Part shown: one piece after another, positions 35,524-45,106 of the stretch
Position numbering within the stretch: position 1 is the stretch's first letter
How the letters are laid out: every line of letters starts with the position of its first letter
Assembly (NCBI RefSeq): GCF_024158915.1
Contig: NZ_JAMZGF010000020.1
Location: forward strand, 23,132 to 87,131
Direction: 5' to 3'
Source of the DNA: Chryseobacterium sp. S0630
Lineage (GTDB): Bacteria > Bacteroidota > Bacteroidia > Flavobacteriales > Weeksellaceae
Length of the DNA: 64,000 nt
Made by a program: the position numbers and the translations under genes
Notes under the pieces: generated by a model
What the model saw: only the letters and a program-made list of their open reading frames with translations
What the model was told of the DNA's origin: nothing
The model's database searches: none

Positions 35524-37452
35524 CTATTTATCAAGAGCCTCGTAGATTGAATTATTGCTTCGGAATTCCGGCACTATAGTTTTAAGAATCCTTACTACTT
35601 CCACTTTATCTCTTCTAAGAGAAGCTTTTGTAATTTCTTTAGTAAGCGTATCTATTTCTGCAAATCCTATAGAAGGATCTTTGGAGATCATGATTTTATC
35701 ATTATGAGTAGGAAGTGTTTTTGCGTCATCACTCAAGAGTTCTTCATATAACTTCTCGCCAGGTCTCAATCCTGTATAAATGATCTTAATATCAATATTA
35801 GGTTCGAATCCTGATAATTTTATCATTCTTTTGGCAAGATCAATAATTTTAACAGGTTCTCCCATATCAAAAACAAAAATTTCACCTCCTTCACCCATTG
35901 TTCCTGCCTGAAGAACCAGTTCACAAGCTTCAGGAATAGTCATGAAATATCTTACAATTTCCGGATGGGTAATGGTTACCGGACCTCCAGCTTCAATTTG
36001 CTTTTTAAAATGAGGGATTACAGAACCGTTAGATCCTAATACATTTCCAAATCTTGTTGTAATAAACTTGGTAACGTTACCTTCTACATTCTGAAGAGAC
36101 TGTACAAAAAGCTCAGCAGCACGCTTTGAAGCACCCATTACGTTCGTTGGATTTACAGCTTTATCTGTAGATACCATTACGAAACGGTTTACTTTATACT
36201 TGCTGGATAGTTTTGCAACAATCTTAGAACCTAATATATTAACAAAGATAGCTTCGTGAGGATTTTCTTCTACCAAAGGTACATGCTTATAAGCAGCTGC
36301 ATGATATACCATTGAGAAATTGTACGTTTGGAACAGAGATTCCATTCTGTGATGATTGGAAACATCTCCTAAAACAAATTTGAAAGGAATATGAGGAAAT
36401 TTATCTCTCATTTCAAGTTCAATTTCATAAAGCGGTGTTTCTGCCTGATCTAAAACTACAATCAATGAAGGGTTGAAAAGAGCAACCTGTCTTACAATTT
36501 CACTTCCTATGGATCCTGCTCCACCGGTTACTAATACTGTTTTATCAAAATGTCTGCTTTTAACTTTTTCGTTCTGAATTTTGATAGGTTTTCTATTTAA
36601 CAAATCTTCAATTTGAAGATTTCTGATAGATCCACCCAGATCGCTGTCTCTCAGTTTTTGTACTGATGGTGCTTTAAAGACATTAAGATCTTTCTCTAAA
36701 AATAAATTCACCCATGAATTCATCTCATCTCTGGCCATCATTTCTTTAACAATAAGAACGCCATCAATAATAAGATCTTCTTTGGTATTTTCTTCTATTT
36801 TTTGTTTTTCATAAATGGGCTTTCCTAACAGAGATGCTCTTTTAGAATCTGTTCTTTGTGTCAGGAAACCTACTACCTGATAAGGTAAACTCGGGTTATC
36901 AAGAATAGCACGTGCAATGGCAATAGATTGTTCATCAATTCCCAATACTAAAATTCTTTTTTTCAGTGCGCTTCTTCTGTATTCCCTTACAATATGGAAA
37001 AATTCCTTCACATAGAGTCTGAAAAGAAATAATCCCATAAATGAAATTACAAAATAAAGCATCAGATAAGGAGTAAGGATGAATTTACTTCCTGTAATCC
37101 AGAAATAGCAGATATTTACAGTTCCGATAGCCAGCATTGTGCAAAAGCAGGAGATCAGGAGTTTAAATAAATCTATAAATGTAGAATGGCGGATGATCCC
37201 GGCATAGGTCTTGAAGACATACATAAAAGCAGCATTTACCAGAATAATAAAAGCGAAAATTAGGCTTTTATCATCATGATATATGAATTCCTGCTTTGTA
37301 ATTTTTGCGATAATGTAAGTAGAAAGAAATAAAGATATTACCAGAATAATAATGTCTATAACAAGAATTATCCATCTAGGAAGATATCTTACGTCTGAGA
37401 GATTGACAACATTATCCCCTCCAAATATTGTTTTTCTAAGAGAATTGTACAT
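35524..37452 (-). CDS. PglF/CapD-like UDP-GlcNAc 4,6-dehydratase, membrane form
   Basis: 642 aa. Four N-terminal membrane helices (residues about 28-150), a CoA-binding-like linker (KKRILVLGIDEQSIAIARAI), then an extended SDR domain: VLVTGGAGSIGSEIVRQ, MVYHAAAYKHVPLVEENP, and MVSTDKAVNPTNVMGASKR, where Met takes the place of the SDR Tyr as usual in PglF/FlaA1 enzymes. It dehydrates UDP-GlcNAc to the 4-keto-6-deoxy sugar, first step to bacillosamine. First gene of the locus, with a -33/-7 promoter upstream. Partners PglE, PglD and PglC homologues lie 23-27 kb downstream at the other end of the locus. Confidence 0.92.
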   Translation of the reverse strand: MYNSLRKTIFGGDNVVNLSDVRYLPRWIILVIDIIILVISLFLSTYIIAKITKQEFIYHDDKSLIFAFIILVNAAFMYVFKTYAGIIRHSTFIDLFKLLISCFCTMLAIGTVNICYFWITGSKFILTPYLMLYFVISFMGLFLFRLYVKEFFHIVREYRRSALKKRILVLGIDEQSIAIARAILDNPSLPYQVVGFLTQRTDSKRASLLGKPIYEKQKIEENTKEDLIIDGVLIVKEMMARDEMNSWVNLFLEKDLNVFKAPSVQKLRDSDLGGSIRNLQIEDLLNRKPIKIQNEKVKSRHFDKTVLVTGGAGSIGSEIVRQVALFNPSLIVVLDQAETPLYEIELEMRDKFPHIPFKFVLGDVSNHHRMESLFQTYNFSMVYHAAAYKHVPLVEENPHEAIFVNILGSKIVAKLSSKYKVNRFVMVSTDKAVNPTNVMGASKRAAELFVQSLQNVEGNVTKFITTRFGNVLGSNGSVIPHFKKQIEAGGPVTITHPEIVRYFMTIPEACELVLQAGTMGEGGEIFVFDMGEPVKIIDLAKRMIKLSGFEPNIDIKIIYTGLRPGEKLYEELLSDDAKTLPTHNDKIMISKDPSIGFAEIDTLTKEITKASLRRDKVEVVRILKTIVPEFRSNNSIYEALDK

Positions 37453-37504
37453 TGTCTATATTGGTGTTCATATTTAATTAAGGTATAATATCTAATTATC
37501 CAAT

Positions 37505-37533
37505 CAAAGATAGTTTTGATACAATCATGCAAA
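37505..37533 (-). promoter_or_regulatory. promoter of the polysaccharide locus
   Basis: Minus-strand TTTG (37530-37533), 17-base spacer, then TATCTTTG (37505-37512): both parts of the Bacteroidota -33/-7 consensus. Leader to the first gene would be about 45 bases. Confidence 0.65.
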
Positions 37534-37809
37534 AATAAAATAAATTTATTTCAATATGCTGAAATCAAAAATAAATTTGATGTTACATTTATAAAATCTA
37601 ACAATTTCATTGCGGTACAGCTAAACCCACAGACAAAAATCATACCATAGAAACTGTTTATCAAGGCGACATTTATCTATCTAAATTTTTTATTTCAGCT
37701 GTTTTTTCTTTAAAAAAAATATTAAATCTTTATATATCAATCTTTTTCAATGAACTGATTGTTTTTTTTCCTAAAAGTCATACGTCAAGTTTTTTTTATT
37801 TATTAATAT
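37534..37809. other. intergenic region upstream of the locus promoter
   Basis: About 275 AT-rich bases between recX and the locus promoter. No coding frame, hairpin terminator or RNA fold recognised; it could carry upstream regulatory DNA. Confidence 0.4.
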
Positions 37810-38268
37810 TTAGTCAAAAATATCAATTATTTTCTCATACTCAAAACCTTTACTCATCAAATATTTTATAGTTTTGGTTTTTTTTTGATATTCTTTCAAG
37901 CCAGTTTGTTTGGTGTAATAATCATCAAAAATTTTTCTGATGGTTTTTTCATAATCTGAGTCATCTATCTCATCAAAACAAGAGCTTATTAGCCTCTCTG
38001 AAATCTGTTTTTGTTTCAGATTGATCTTAATTTTGGTCTTCCCCCAATGTTTGATGTAGAATTTCCCTCGGATATAGCTCCTGGTAAACCTTTCTTCGTT
38101 CAGAAAATTTTCTTTCAGCAGAAATAAAATAATTTCTTCTTTTGCTTCATCAATAAGCAGAAACTCTCTCATCTTCTGTTCCACTTCCGCATGGCAACGG
38201 TCCTGGTAAACACAATAATTAACAAGCTTCTGTTTAATTTCGTCGAAAGTATAAGATTTCTTTTCCAT
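37810..38268 (-). CDS. recX: RecX family regulatory protein
   Basis: 152 aa made of three-helix repeats. It opens with YTFDEIKQKLVNYCVYQDRCHAEVEQKM and has FLNEERFTRSYIRGKFYIKHWGKTKIKINLKQKQIS, the RecX core. RecX binds and limits RecA filaments in recombination and repair. recA is not adjacent. The gene is preceded by the glyA terminator, so it probably has its own promoter in the 57-bp gap. Confidence 0.9.
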   Translation of the reverse strand: MEKKSYTFDEIKQKLVNYCVYQDRCHAEVEQKMREFLLIDEAKEEIILFLLKENFLNEERFTRSYIRGKFYIKHWGKTKIKINLKQKQISERLISSCFDEIDDSDYEKTIRKIFDDYYTKQTGLKEYQKKTKTIKYLMSKGFEYEKIIDIFD

Positions 38269-38273
38269 TGTAA

Positions 38274-38307
38274 TAAAAAAAGAATGAGCAGTTTGCCCAT
38301 TCTTTAT
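38274..38307 (-). terminator. terminator of glyA
   Basis: 11-bp stem AAAGAATGGGC/GCTCATTCTTT on the minus strand (one G-U pair) followed by a run of T. Confidence 0.82.
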
Positions 38308-38325
38308 ATGATATTGGAATGTCTG

Positions 38326-39591
38326 TTAGTAATTGAACAGAGCTTTACCTTCCATTAATTCGTTAACTTTCTTTCTTACAGATCCAAGAACTTCTTCATT
38401 CTTGATATTATCTACTACTTCAGAAATTAATCCCGCAATAGTATCCATATCATTTTCCTTAAGTCCTCTGGTTGTAATAGCAGCAGTTCCTAATCTGATA
38501 CCAGATGTTGTAAATGGTGATTTATCATCAAAAGGAACCATGTTTTTATTACAAGTAATATCAGCAAGTACTAATGCTTTTTCAGTTTCTTTACCGTTTA
38601 CTCCTTTATTTCTAAGGTCTACTAACATCAGGTGATTATCTGTACCACCGCTTACGATATCAAAACCTCTGTCGATCATTGCTTTTGATAACGCCTGAGC
38701 ATTAGATTTAACCTGTTTTGCATAGGTTTCGAACTGTACGTCCAATGCTTCACCGAAAGCTACCGCTTTACCAGCAATTACATGCTCAAGAGGTCCTCCC
38801 TGAATACCTGGGAATACAGCTCCGTCAAGTACCTGGCTCATCATTTTGATTTCTCCTTTTGGAGTTTTGTGACCGTAAGTATTTTCAAAGTCTTTCCCCA
38901 TCATGATCATACCTCCTCTTGGTCCTCTAAGAGTTTTGTGAGTAGTGGTAGTTACTACATGACAGTGCTCGAATGGAGAGTTTAATAATCCTTTTGCCAC
39001 TAAACCAGCCGGGTGAGCGATATCTGCCCAAAGTGTAGCTCCAACTTCGTCTGCTACTTCTCTGAATTTAGCATAATCTAAATCTCTTGAGTATGCTGAG
39101 AAACCAGCGATAAGCATTTTTGGTTTTTCTCTCAATGCAACTTCTCTCATTTGGTCATAGTCGATAAGACCTGTTTCCTGCTGAACTCCGTAAGAAACTA
39201 CGTTATATTGAATCCCAGAGAAATTCACTGCAGAACCGTGAGTAAGGTGTCCTCCCATTGAAAGATCCATCCCCATGATTTTGTCACCTGGTTTCAAAAC
39301 TGCAAGATAAATGGCAGCATTCGCCTGAGAACCGGAATGCGGCTGAACATTCACGTAGTCTACTCCGAAAAGTTCTTTAGCTCTGTTGATTGCTAAAGTT
39401 TCAACCTCATCTACTACTTCACATCCTCCGTAATATCTTTTTCCGGGATATCCTTCAGCATATTTATTTGTCAGTACACTTCCCATTGCTTTCATCACGT
39501 TTTCAGAAACAAAGTTTTCTGATGCAATAAGTTCTAAACCATGGGTTTGTCTTTGTCTTTCCTTTTCAATCAGGTCGAAAATAATATCCAT
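38326..39591 (-). CDS. glyA: serine hydroxymethyltransferase
   Basis: 421 aa from the ATG at 39591. PLP enzyme interconverting serine and glycine with tetrahydrofolate. Marks: [57 protein letters not shown], and the Schiff-base Lys in [14 protein letters not shown]. The frame continues upstream to an ATG at 39618, but a TACATTTG promoter element at 39621-39628 puts that start ahead of the transcript, so 39591 is chosen. Single gene with terminator. Confidence 0.96.
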   Translation of the reverse strand: MDIIFDLIEKERQRQTHGLELIASENFVSENVMKAMGSVLTNKYAEGYPGKRYYGGCEVVDEVETLAINRAKELFGVDYVNVQPHSGSQANAAIYLAVLKPGDKIMGMDLSMGGHLTHGSAVNFSGIQYNVVSYGVQQETGLIDYDQMREVALREKPKMLIAGFSAYSRDLDYAKFREVADEVGATLWADIAHPAGLVAKGLLNSPFEHCHVVTTTTHKTLRGPRGGMIMMGKDFENTYGHKTPKGEIKMMSQVLDGAVFPGIQGGPLEHVIAGKAVAFGEALDVQFETYAKQVKSNAQALSKAMIDRGFDIVSGGTDNHLMLVDLRNKGVNGKETEKALVLADITCNKNMVPFDDKSPFTTSGIRLGTAAITTRGLKENDMDTIAGLISEVVDNIKNEEVLGSVRKKVNELMEGKALFNY

Positions 39592-39620
39592 TTTACTTTT
39601 AGTTTTTGAAATTTTCACCC

Positions 39621-39628
39621 CAAATGTA
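39621..39628 (-). promoter_or_regulatory. -7 promoter element of glyA
   Basis: TACATTTG (TAnnTTTG) 29 bp before the chosen start codon. Confidence 0.55.
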
Positions 39629-39741
39629 CGGAATTTTCGTCGAGATTTCTCTATTGAAAAAATGATTTTTAAACACTAAAAAATGAAAAGATGTATCCAT
39701 AAATCTTACATTATGGTTCTTTTAAATGCATCAAAAAGCTT

Positions 39742-40647
39742 TTAAAATTCCTCATCAGAAAGTTCTTTATTCACCACAGCACCGGCAAAATTTCCTTGTG
39801 CAACTGCATTGGCTACAGAACGCATCATGGTCACATTATCTCCACAGGCAAAAACTCCGGGAACAGTTGTTTTCTGCATCATATCTACTTTAATAAATCC
39901 CTGTTCTGTCAGTTCACATCCCAAATCATCGGATACATTGATATTCTGTTCAAAAGGAATTTTAGCATACAAAGCCTGTAAAGGAATTTCTTTTCCGTTT
40001 TTGAAAACTATTTTTTGAATAGAGCCATTTTCGTGTTTTATGTCTTTAATTTCATCTTCGTTAAGAATAATGTTATTCTGACTAAGTTTTCCGATTTGTT
40101 CTTCCGTAAGTACAGCTTTTCCATTGGTAAACAAAGTAAGGTTTTTAGTCAGATTATAAATCAGTTTTGAAAATTCGTAGGCCATATCACCATTAGAAAG
40201 AACACCTGTTATTTTGTTTTTTACTTCATAGCCATGACAATAGGGGCAATGGATAACAGAAATTCCCCAGCATTCTGCAAATCCCGGAATATCCGGCATG
40301 ATATCCTTTACTCCCGAAGCAAGGATCAGCTTCTTAGTATGAAATTCTTTTCCGGATGAAGTTTCAATCACAAAACCTTCGGCTGTTTTTGCTGTTTTTA
40401 TGACTGTTCCGTTATAAAACCTTACAGTGTCATACTTTTCTACATCTTCTTTTGCCAGCTTTGCAATTTCCGCAGGAGTTTTCCCGTCATGAGTAACAAA
40501 GTTATGGGAATGCGGAGTCTGTCTGTTGCAGGGTTTTCCGTTATCAATGATGAGAACGTTTCTTAAAGATCTTCCTAAAGACATTCCTGCTGATAATCCT
40601 GAATAGCTTCCTCCTATTATGATAACATCAAAGTTTTTGTTTTCCAT
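39742..40647 (-). CDS. thioredoxin-reductase-like NAD(P)/FAD flavoprotein
   Basis: 301 aa, two-dinucleotide-binding fold. FAD site DVIIIGGSYSGLSAGMSLGRS, redox pair in VIHCPYCHGYEV (CxxC), a shortened second nucleotide site (ITGVLSNGDMAYEF), and the FAD end GVFACGDNVTMMRSVANAVAQG. It resembles low-molecular-weight thioredoxin reductases and dithiol oxidases of the GliT/HlmI type, which share the CxxCHGYE pattern. The second GxGxxG is incomplete (GVLSNGDMA), so NADPH binding may differ. Its leader contains an 11-copy TTGATAG tandem repeat. Redox partner not encoded nearby. Confidence 0.82.
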   Translation of the reverse strand: MENKNFDVIIIGGSYSGLSAGMSLGRSLRNVLIIDNGKPCNRQTPHSHNFVTHDGKTPAEIAKLAKEDVEKYDTVRFYNGTVIKTAKTAEGFVIETSSGKEFHTKKLILASGVKDIMPDIPGFAECWGISVIHCPYCHGYEVKNKITGVLSNGDMAYEFSKLIYNLTKNLTLFTNGKAVLTEEQIGKLSQNNIILNEDEIKDIKHENGSIQKIVFKNGKEIPLQALYAKIPFEQNINVSDDLGCELTEQGFIKVDMMQKTTVPGVFACGDNVTMMRSVANAVAQGNFAGAVVNKELSDEEF

Positions 40648-40654
40648 AGCTCAA

Positions 40655-40732
40655 TTGATAGTTGATAGTTGATAGTTGATAGTTGATAGTTGATAGTTGA
40701 TAGTTGATAGTTGATAGTTGATAGTTGATAGT
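40655..40732. repeat. heptamer tandem repeat (TTGATAG, about 11 copies)
   Basis: 78 bases of perfect TTGATAG units, starting 7 bases before the start codon of the flavoprotein gene and ending next to its -7 element, so it fills the transcript leader. Copy number likely varies between strains. Confidence 0.95.
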
Positions 40733-40733
40733 G

Positions 40734-40762
40734 CAAAGATAGCCTAAAATTTATTAATGCAA
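40734..40762 (-). promoter_or_regulatory. promoter of the flavoprotein gene, abutting the heptamer repeat
   Basis: Minus-strand TTG (40760-40762), 18-base spacer and TATCTTTG (40734-40741). The transcript would start inside the repeat. Confidence 0.6.
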
Positions 40763-40833
40763 TAAAGTTGCAATAATATTTATCTATTAACCTTTTCTTG
40801 TATACAAATCATCATTTCCAACTTTATTGAAAA

Positions 40834-42360
40834 CTATTTCCATTCATTTTTAACTTCGATAATTTCGTCCTGAATTCTTTTGTTGACATCTATTTTTGCT
40901 CCCTGTAAACTGAAAATTGCGGTTCCTCTTTCTCTTGCGTATGGGTTGGTAATAGAATCTTCCAATTTTGCAACTTCAAAAAAAGAGCCGGATTCTCCAA
41001 GTTCTTTCCCAGCTTCAGAGGCATCTTTAACTCTGATCACGTTTTTATATTTTTTGCTTAAGTCTATCCAATTGATATAATCTGCATGAAATGACATAGC
41101 TGTCACTCCAGCTTTTGAATAATAATTAATCGCTCCGGTCTGTCCATAATTATCACACAACACCATCGTATTTCCGGTTTTTGATAATCTGGAATATTCT
41201 TTATCTACTTTTTGAGCAAGTTCTTTCCACCCCTGCATATCGGCAAAATCCTGTGGCAGCGGATGATCTTTTCCATCTTCCCAGCGAAGCAATCCGAGTT
41301 TTTTATATTGATCCTGATGGGATTCAATATATTGAGGACTTTTATTTGGAAAGGCTACATTATATAGAGGAAGGAATAAAAGTATTGGAATAAGTATACT
41401 GACCGGTTTTAAAAACCTTTTCCATCCTTTTTCAAATACATATCCAAGAAAAACAGCCCCAAAAGCAATATAAACCGGATAAAGTCCTATTGCATAATAA
41501 TCCTTCGCTTTAAAAAACAAAAAAAGAGTGATCGTGATTATATAACTCCAAAAGAAAAACCTGAATTTTTCAAAAGGTTTATACAACAGTAAAGCTCCCC
41601 AGCCTGCAATAATCACAAAAATAACTCCAACAAAAAATAAAATCTGTGATTTCATAAAACCCAATCGGTCTACATGCACCAATTGTTTTTCAGAAAGTTC
41701 TTTCATATGATGAATAACCGGAAACTGGTTCTGATACTGCCAGAGAAGATTGGGGAAAATAATAATTAAAGCTAAAAGAGCAGCCCAATACACATGAGAC
41801 TGCATAAAAATCTTCCTTTGCTCTGTCAGCAATAATGCAGGAATAAGCCCTAACAATGAAAAAGCAATATTGTATTTATTTAATATTCCTATTCCGACAA
41901 TGACTGCACCTATATACAACCATTTTACTTTTTGGGAATTGAAATATTTAATCAGACTGTAGTAAATAAATAACCAAAGGAAGATCTCCAGAGATGTGGG
42001 CTGGAATAACATATTTACCCGAAGAAGTACAGAAAATAATAGCCCTAAAGAAGCCAATACTTTAGCAAACAGGTTTCCATTGAGTTCTTCAACAACCTTC
42101 CATGTCATTACAATTGTCAAAGCTCCGAACAGCGCTGGAAAGAATTTAACCCAAAAGACAGAGTTTCCCAACATTTTAATGATCCATGCCAACCAGGAAT
42201 TAACGGGAGGAACGGAAAGATACCCCCAGGCCAGATGATTAGCCTGATCAAGATGAAGGTATTCATCTCTGTGAAGTTCATACTCAGGGCTTATCAGTGA
42301 GTATTGGAGTGCAAACTTTGCAATGATAAAAAGAAACAGAATCCAATAGTCTTTTTTCAT
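40834..42360 (-). CDS. GT39 (ArnT/PMT-like) membrane glycosyltransferase
   Basis: 508 aa with about 11 membrane segments in the first 350 residues and a soluble C-terminal part. The first outer loop has SPEYELHRDEYLHLDQANHLAWGYLSVPP, where the Asp-Glu pair is the catalytic mark of GT39/GT83 enzymes. They use polyprenyl-phosphate sugars as donors in the periplasm to glycosylate lipids or proteins. The C-terminal part has LCDNYGQTGAINYYSK. Acceptor unknown. It stands apart from the polysaccharide locus, between the flavoprotein gene and the efflux operon. Confidence 0.88.
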   Translation of the reverse strand: MKKDYWILFLFIIAKFALQYSLISPEYELHRDEYLHLDQANHLAWGYLSVPPVNSWLAWIIKMLGNSVFWVKFFPALFGALTIVMTWKVVEELNGNLFAKVLASLGLLFSVLLRVNMLFQPTSLEIFLWLFIYYSLIKYFNSQKVKWLYIGAVIVGIGILNKYNIAFSLLGLIPALLLTEQRKIFMQSHVYWAALLALIIIFPNLLWQYQNQFPVIHHMKELSEKQLVHVDRLGFMKSQILFFVGVIFVIIAGWGALLLYKPFEKFRFFFWSYIITITLFLFFKAKDYYAIGLYPVYIAFGAVFLGYVFEKGWKRFLKPVSILIPILLFLPLYNVAFPNKSPQYIESHQDQYKKLGLLRWEDGKDHPLPQDFADMQGWKELAQKVDKEYSRLSKTGNTMVLCDNYGQTGAINYYSKAGVTAMSFHADYINWIDLSKKYKNVIRVKDASEAGKELGESGSFFEVAKLEDSITNPYARERGTAIFSLQGAKIDVNKRIQDEIIEVKNEWK

Positions 42361-42433
42361 GGAGGTATAGTTTGGAATTTAAAATTAAGACATTTTAAAT
42401 TTACTTTTTGTTACAATCTTGCTATTAATTAAT

Positions 42434-42471
42434 AAAAAAGAATCCCGGAGAAAAAAATTCCTCCGGGATTC
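42434..42471 (-). terminator. terminator of the efflux operon
   Basis: 11-bp perfect stem (GAATCCCGGAG with CTCCGGGATTC), then T-run on the minus strand. Confidence 0.9.
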
Positions 42472-42499
42472 ACAGTTTAAAAGTGTATAGTGTAGTTTA

Positions 42500-43711
42500 T
42501 TATTTTTTATTTGCTTTTTCTTTAAGCTCTTCTTTGTCTTTATCAGAAGGGTTCCAAACTTTCACTTCAGTATCTTTTGTGATATTTGATCCAGGAAGAA
42601 TCTGAACGTTGATCCCGTCACTTGCTCCCAGTTTCACATATACTTTTTTGAATTTCCCATCTTTTTGTTTTGCCTCTACGAAAGGTACGTCTTTTCCTTG
42701 TTTCTTTTCATACTGAACCAAAGATTCATCCAATAATAATGCATTTTTCTGAGAACTCAATACAATTTCACCATTCGCAGAAAAACCTGCTCTAATATAC
42801 TCATTATTAGGATTAGATACGTTTCCTTCTACCGGAAATTTAATAGTTCCTGCATTATCTTTACCTTTTGGAGCAATCATCGTCAGTTTTCCAGGGAATG
42901 TTTTATTTTGAAGAGCACCGATCACGATGTTCATATCCATACCTTCAGTTAGCTTTCCGGCTTGTGCTTCATCAATTTCACCTTTAAAGATCAAAACATT
43001 TAAATCAGCCACTGAGCAGATTGTAGTTCCGGCGTTAAAGTTATTGGCTTCAATCACCTGGCTTCCTGCTTTTACAGGAACTTCAAGTACGGTACCTGAG
43101 GCTTTGGAACGAATTTCTGTAGTCGCCAGACCTTGTCCTTTAAGTTCAGGGGTTGCTCCTGTTTTAGCGATCTGTAATCTTTTTTGAGCCGTATTTAATT
43201 GTTGTTGAGCATTTTTTAAAGTCTGCTGCTGAGAGTACAACTGCTGCTGAGAGTTCAGATACTCCTGTTTAGAAGCTACTCCTTGCTTGTATAGCTTATC
43301 CTGCATTTCAAACTGCTTTTGCATATTTCCTACATTCATCTGAGCATTACTGATCTGGATCTGCGCATTCTGAACTTCCTGCTGAGCAGCGTTTACTTCG
43401 GAGATACTTGGAACAATTTTTACAGTAGCAATCAGCTGTCCTACTTCTACTTTATCTCCTTCTTTTACTAAAATCTTATCGATAATCCCTGCAATATTGG
43501 GTTTGATTTCAATTTCTTCTTTTGGAACAATTTTCCCTGTAGCCATTACTTTATCATCCATATTCTGGATAGTAGGTTTGCGGGTAAGGAAAGCCTCACT
43601 TTCTTTGGAGTTTGATTTGATAAAATAGCCAAGCCCTGAGAACAATGCCACTGCAAATAAAAGCCCCAAGACTATATAAATGGCTTTTTTCCAGGTGAAT
43701 TTCTTTTTCAT
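42500..43711 (-). CDS. MacA/HlyD-like periplasmic adaptor subunit
   Basis: 403 aa. N-terminal membrane anchor (AIYIVLGLLFAVALFSGLGYF), lipoyl-like half motif (IAGIIDKILVKEGDKVEVGQLIATV), a Gln-rich coiled-coil hairpin (residues about 100-185), then the second lipoyl half (RSKASGTVLEVPVKAGSQV) and beta-barrel. Adaptor proteins bridge an inner-membrane transporter to an outer-membrane channel. The same operon has two permeases and an ATPase, but no TolC-like gene is present. Last gene of the operon. Confidence 0.9.
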   Translation of the reverse strand: MKKKFTWKKAIYIVLGLLFAVALFSGLGYFIKSNSKESEAFLTRKPTIQNMDDKVMATGKIVPKEEIEIKPNIAGIIDKILVKEGDKVEVGQLIATVKIVPSISEVNAAQQEVQNAQIQISNAQMNVGNMQKQFEMQDKLYKQGVASKQEYLNSQQQLYSQQQTLKNAQQQLNTAQKRLQIAKTGATPELKGQGLATTEIRSKASGTVLEVPVKAGSQVIEANNFNAGTTICSVADLNVLIFKGEIDEAQAGKLTEGMDMNIVIGALQNKTFPGKLTMIAPKGKDNAGTIKFPVEGNVSNPNNEYIRAGFSANGEIVLSSQKNALLLDESLVQYEKKQGKDVPFVEAKQKDGKFKKVYVKLGASDGINVQILPGSNITKDTEVKVWNPSDKDKEELKEKANKK

Positions 43712-43755
43712 ATGTATAGTTTATTTTTTATTAAATTGAATGATGTGAAAATTAA

Positions 43756-45027
43756 TTATTCTGTTCTTAATGCTTCAATAGGTCTGATCTTTACCGCTCT
43801 CTGCGCAGGAATCATCCCGATTATCAATCCTAAAACCACCATTACCGCCATCGCTGCAAATACGTTTCCATAGTTAACGGTCGGGTTATAAAAAGGAAAT
43901 GAATCCTGACCCTGGGTAGCCGCATTGAGAATCATGAGTACAAAAATTCCAGACATAAAACCTATTAATCCTGAGGAGAGTGTAATCACAACACTTTCCA
44001 GCAAAATCTGATTTCTTACTTCAGCAGGCTTTGCTCCCAATGCTCTTCTGATTCCGATTTCTTTGGTTCTCTCTTTTACCGTAATCAAAAGGATATTTGA
44101 AATAGCGATTACTCCTGCAAGAATAGTCAGTGTACCAACAATGATGGTCAGCAGCTGCATTCCTGTAAGAAAACCGGTCAGTTTTTTAAACTCTTTTCCA
44201 AGATTGAAGCTTCCGAAAGCATTAGTATCTTCAGGAGAAACTTTATTCTTGGTTTTTAAAACCTGTTTCACCTCTTCTTCCACGGAATTAACGTTAGCAT
44301 TAGGCTTGCTTACAATAGCAAACAGGTCTATCTGGTCTCCTGCATTATACATTTTCGTGTAAGTGGAAAGTGGAATGAAAGCGGTCTGATCATTTTCAAA
44401 GCCACCTCCTTTTTTCACACGGAAAACTCCGATGACATTAAAGAAGAGACCTTTAATATTGATTGATTTCCCTATTGGATTTTCTTTTTTCTTGGAATCA
44501 AAGAAGTTTTTATAAATTTCTTCTCCAATAACTACTACATTTTTATTCCCCGAAACATCGGCATCATTGATGTAGCGCCCGAAGATCAGTTTCTTTTCTG
44601 AAATCTTATTTCCTACAGCGTAATCTCCGGTAAGCGAATAAGTACCATTTTTTCCATTTCTTGACATGGCTTCTCCCGGTGTTCCGGTAAAACTTCCTCT
44701 GGCATTTTGGGGTGAAATATAATCTATGGCAGTTACTTTTCTTTTCAACATATCCATATCGGTTAAGTTCAGATGAACTTCTCTTCCTTTAGGAAATCCT
44801 TCATATGGAATAGACGTTTTCTGTGCCCACAAGAAGATTGAATTGGTAGCAAAACCGGAAAATAATTTATCAAAACCATTCTCCATTCCTTTTGCGGCTC
44901 CAAGAAGGCTTACATACAAAAACATTCCCCATCCTACACCAATCATGGTAAGAAATGTTCGGAGTTTATTATTCCTCAATGAATAATAAATTTCCTGCCA
45001 AGTATCTTTTTTAAATATGATATTCAC
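43756..45027 (-). CDS. MacB-like ABC transporter permease (second copy)
   Basis: 423 aa. MacB periplasmic core domain after the first helix (RTFLTMIGVGWGMFLYVSLLGAAKGMENGFD), then three C-terminal FtsX helices around LLTIIVGTLTILAGVIAISNILLITVKERTKEIGIRRALGAKPAEV. No fused ATPase, so it must use the separate ATPase at 46922-47611. It is a paralogue of the next permease upstream (shared end KIRPIEALRTE). Role: export of an unknown substrate, probably peptides, lipids or toxic compounds. Confidence 0.9.
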   Translation of the reverse strand: MNIIFKKDTWQEIYYSLRNNKLRTFLTMIGVGWGMFLYVSLLGAAKGMENGFDKLFSGFATNSIFLWAQKTSIPYEGFPKGREVHLNLTDMDMLKRKVTAIDYISPQNARGSFTGTPGEAMSRNGKNGTYSLTGDYAVGNKISEKKLIFGRYINDADVSGNKNVVVIGEEIYKNFFDSKKKENPIGKSINIKGLFFNVIGVFRVKKGGGFENDQTAFIPLSTYTKMYNAGDQIDLFAIVSKPNANVNSVEEEVKQVLKTKNKVSPEDTNAFGSFNLGKEFKKLTGFLTGMQLLTIIVGTLTILAGVIAISNILLITVKERTKEIGIRRALGAKPAEVRNQILLESVVITLSSGLIGFMSGIFVLMILNAATQGQDSFPFYNPTVNYGNVFAAMAVMVVLGLIIGMIPAQRAVKIRPIEALRTE

Positions 45028-45034
45028 CTTTTTG

Positions 45035-45062
45035 AATTATGAGTTATAAATTATGAGTTATG
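45035..45062. repeat. 14-base direct repeat, two copies
   Basis: AATTATGAGTTATA followed by AATTATGAGTTATG in the gap between the two permease genes. Confidence 0.8.
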
Positions 45063-45106
45063 AATTCCGTCAAACTGATTGATTTGCCTTTGAGCTTATT
45101 TATCTG

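Noticed and set aside
27009..37452. WbpI-like UDP-sugar 2-epimerase
   Set aside because: I looked for a WecB/WbpI pattern among all genes of the locus and found none.
38308..39741. Riboswitch at glyA
   Set aside because: The leader after the -7 element is only about 23 bases, too short for a riboswitch.
40655..40732. Possible CRISPR array
   Set aside because: Units are 7 bases with no spacers, and no cas genes are near.
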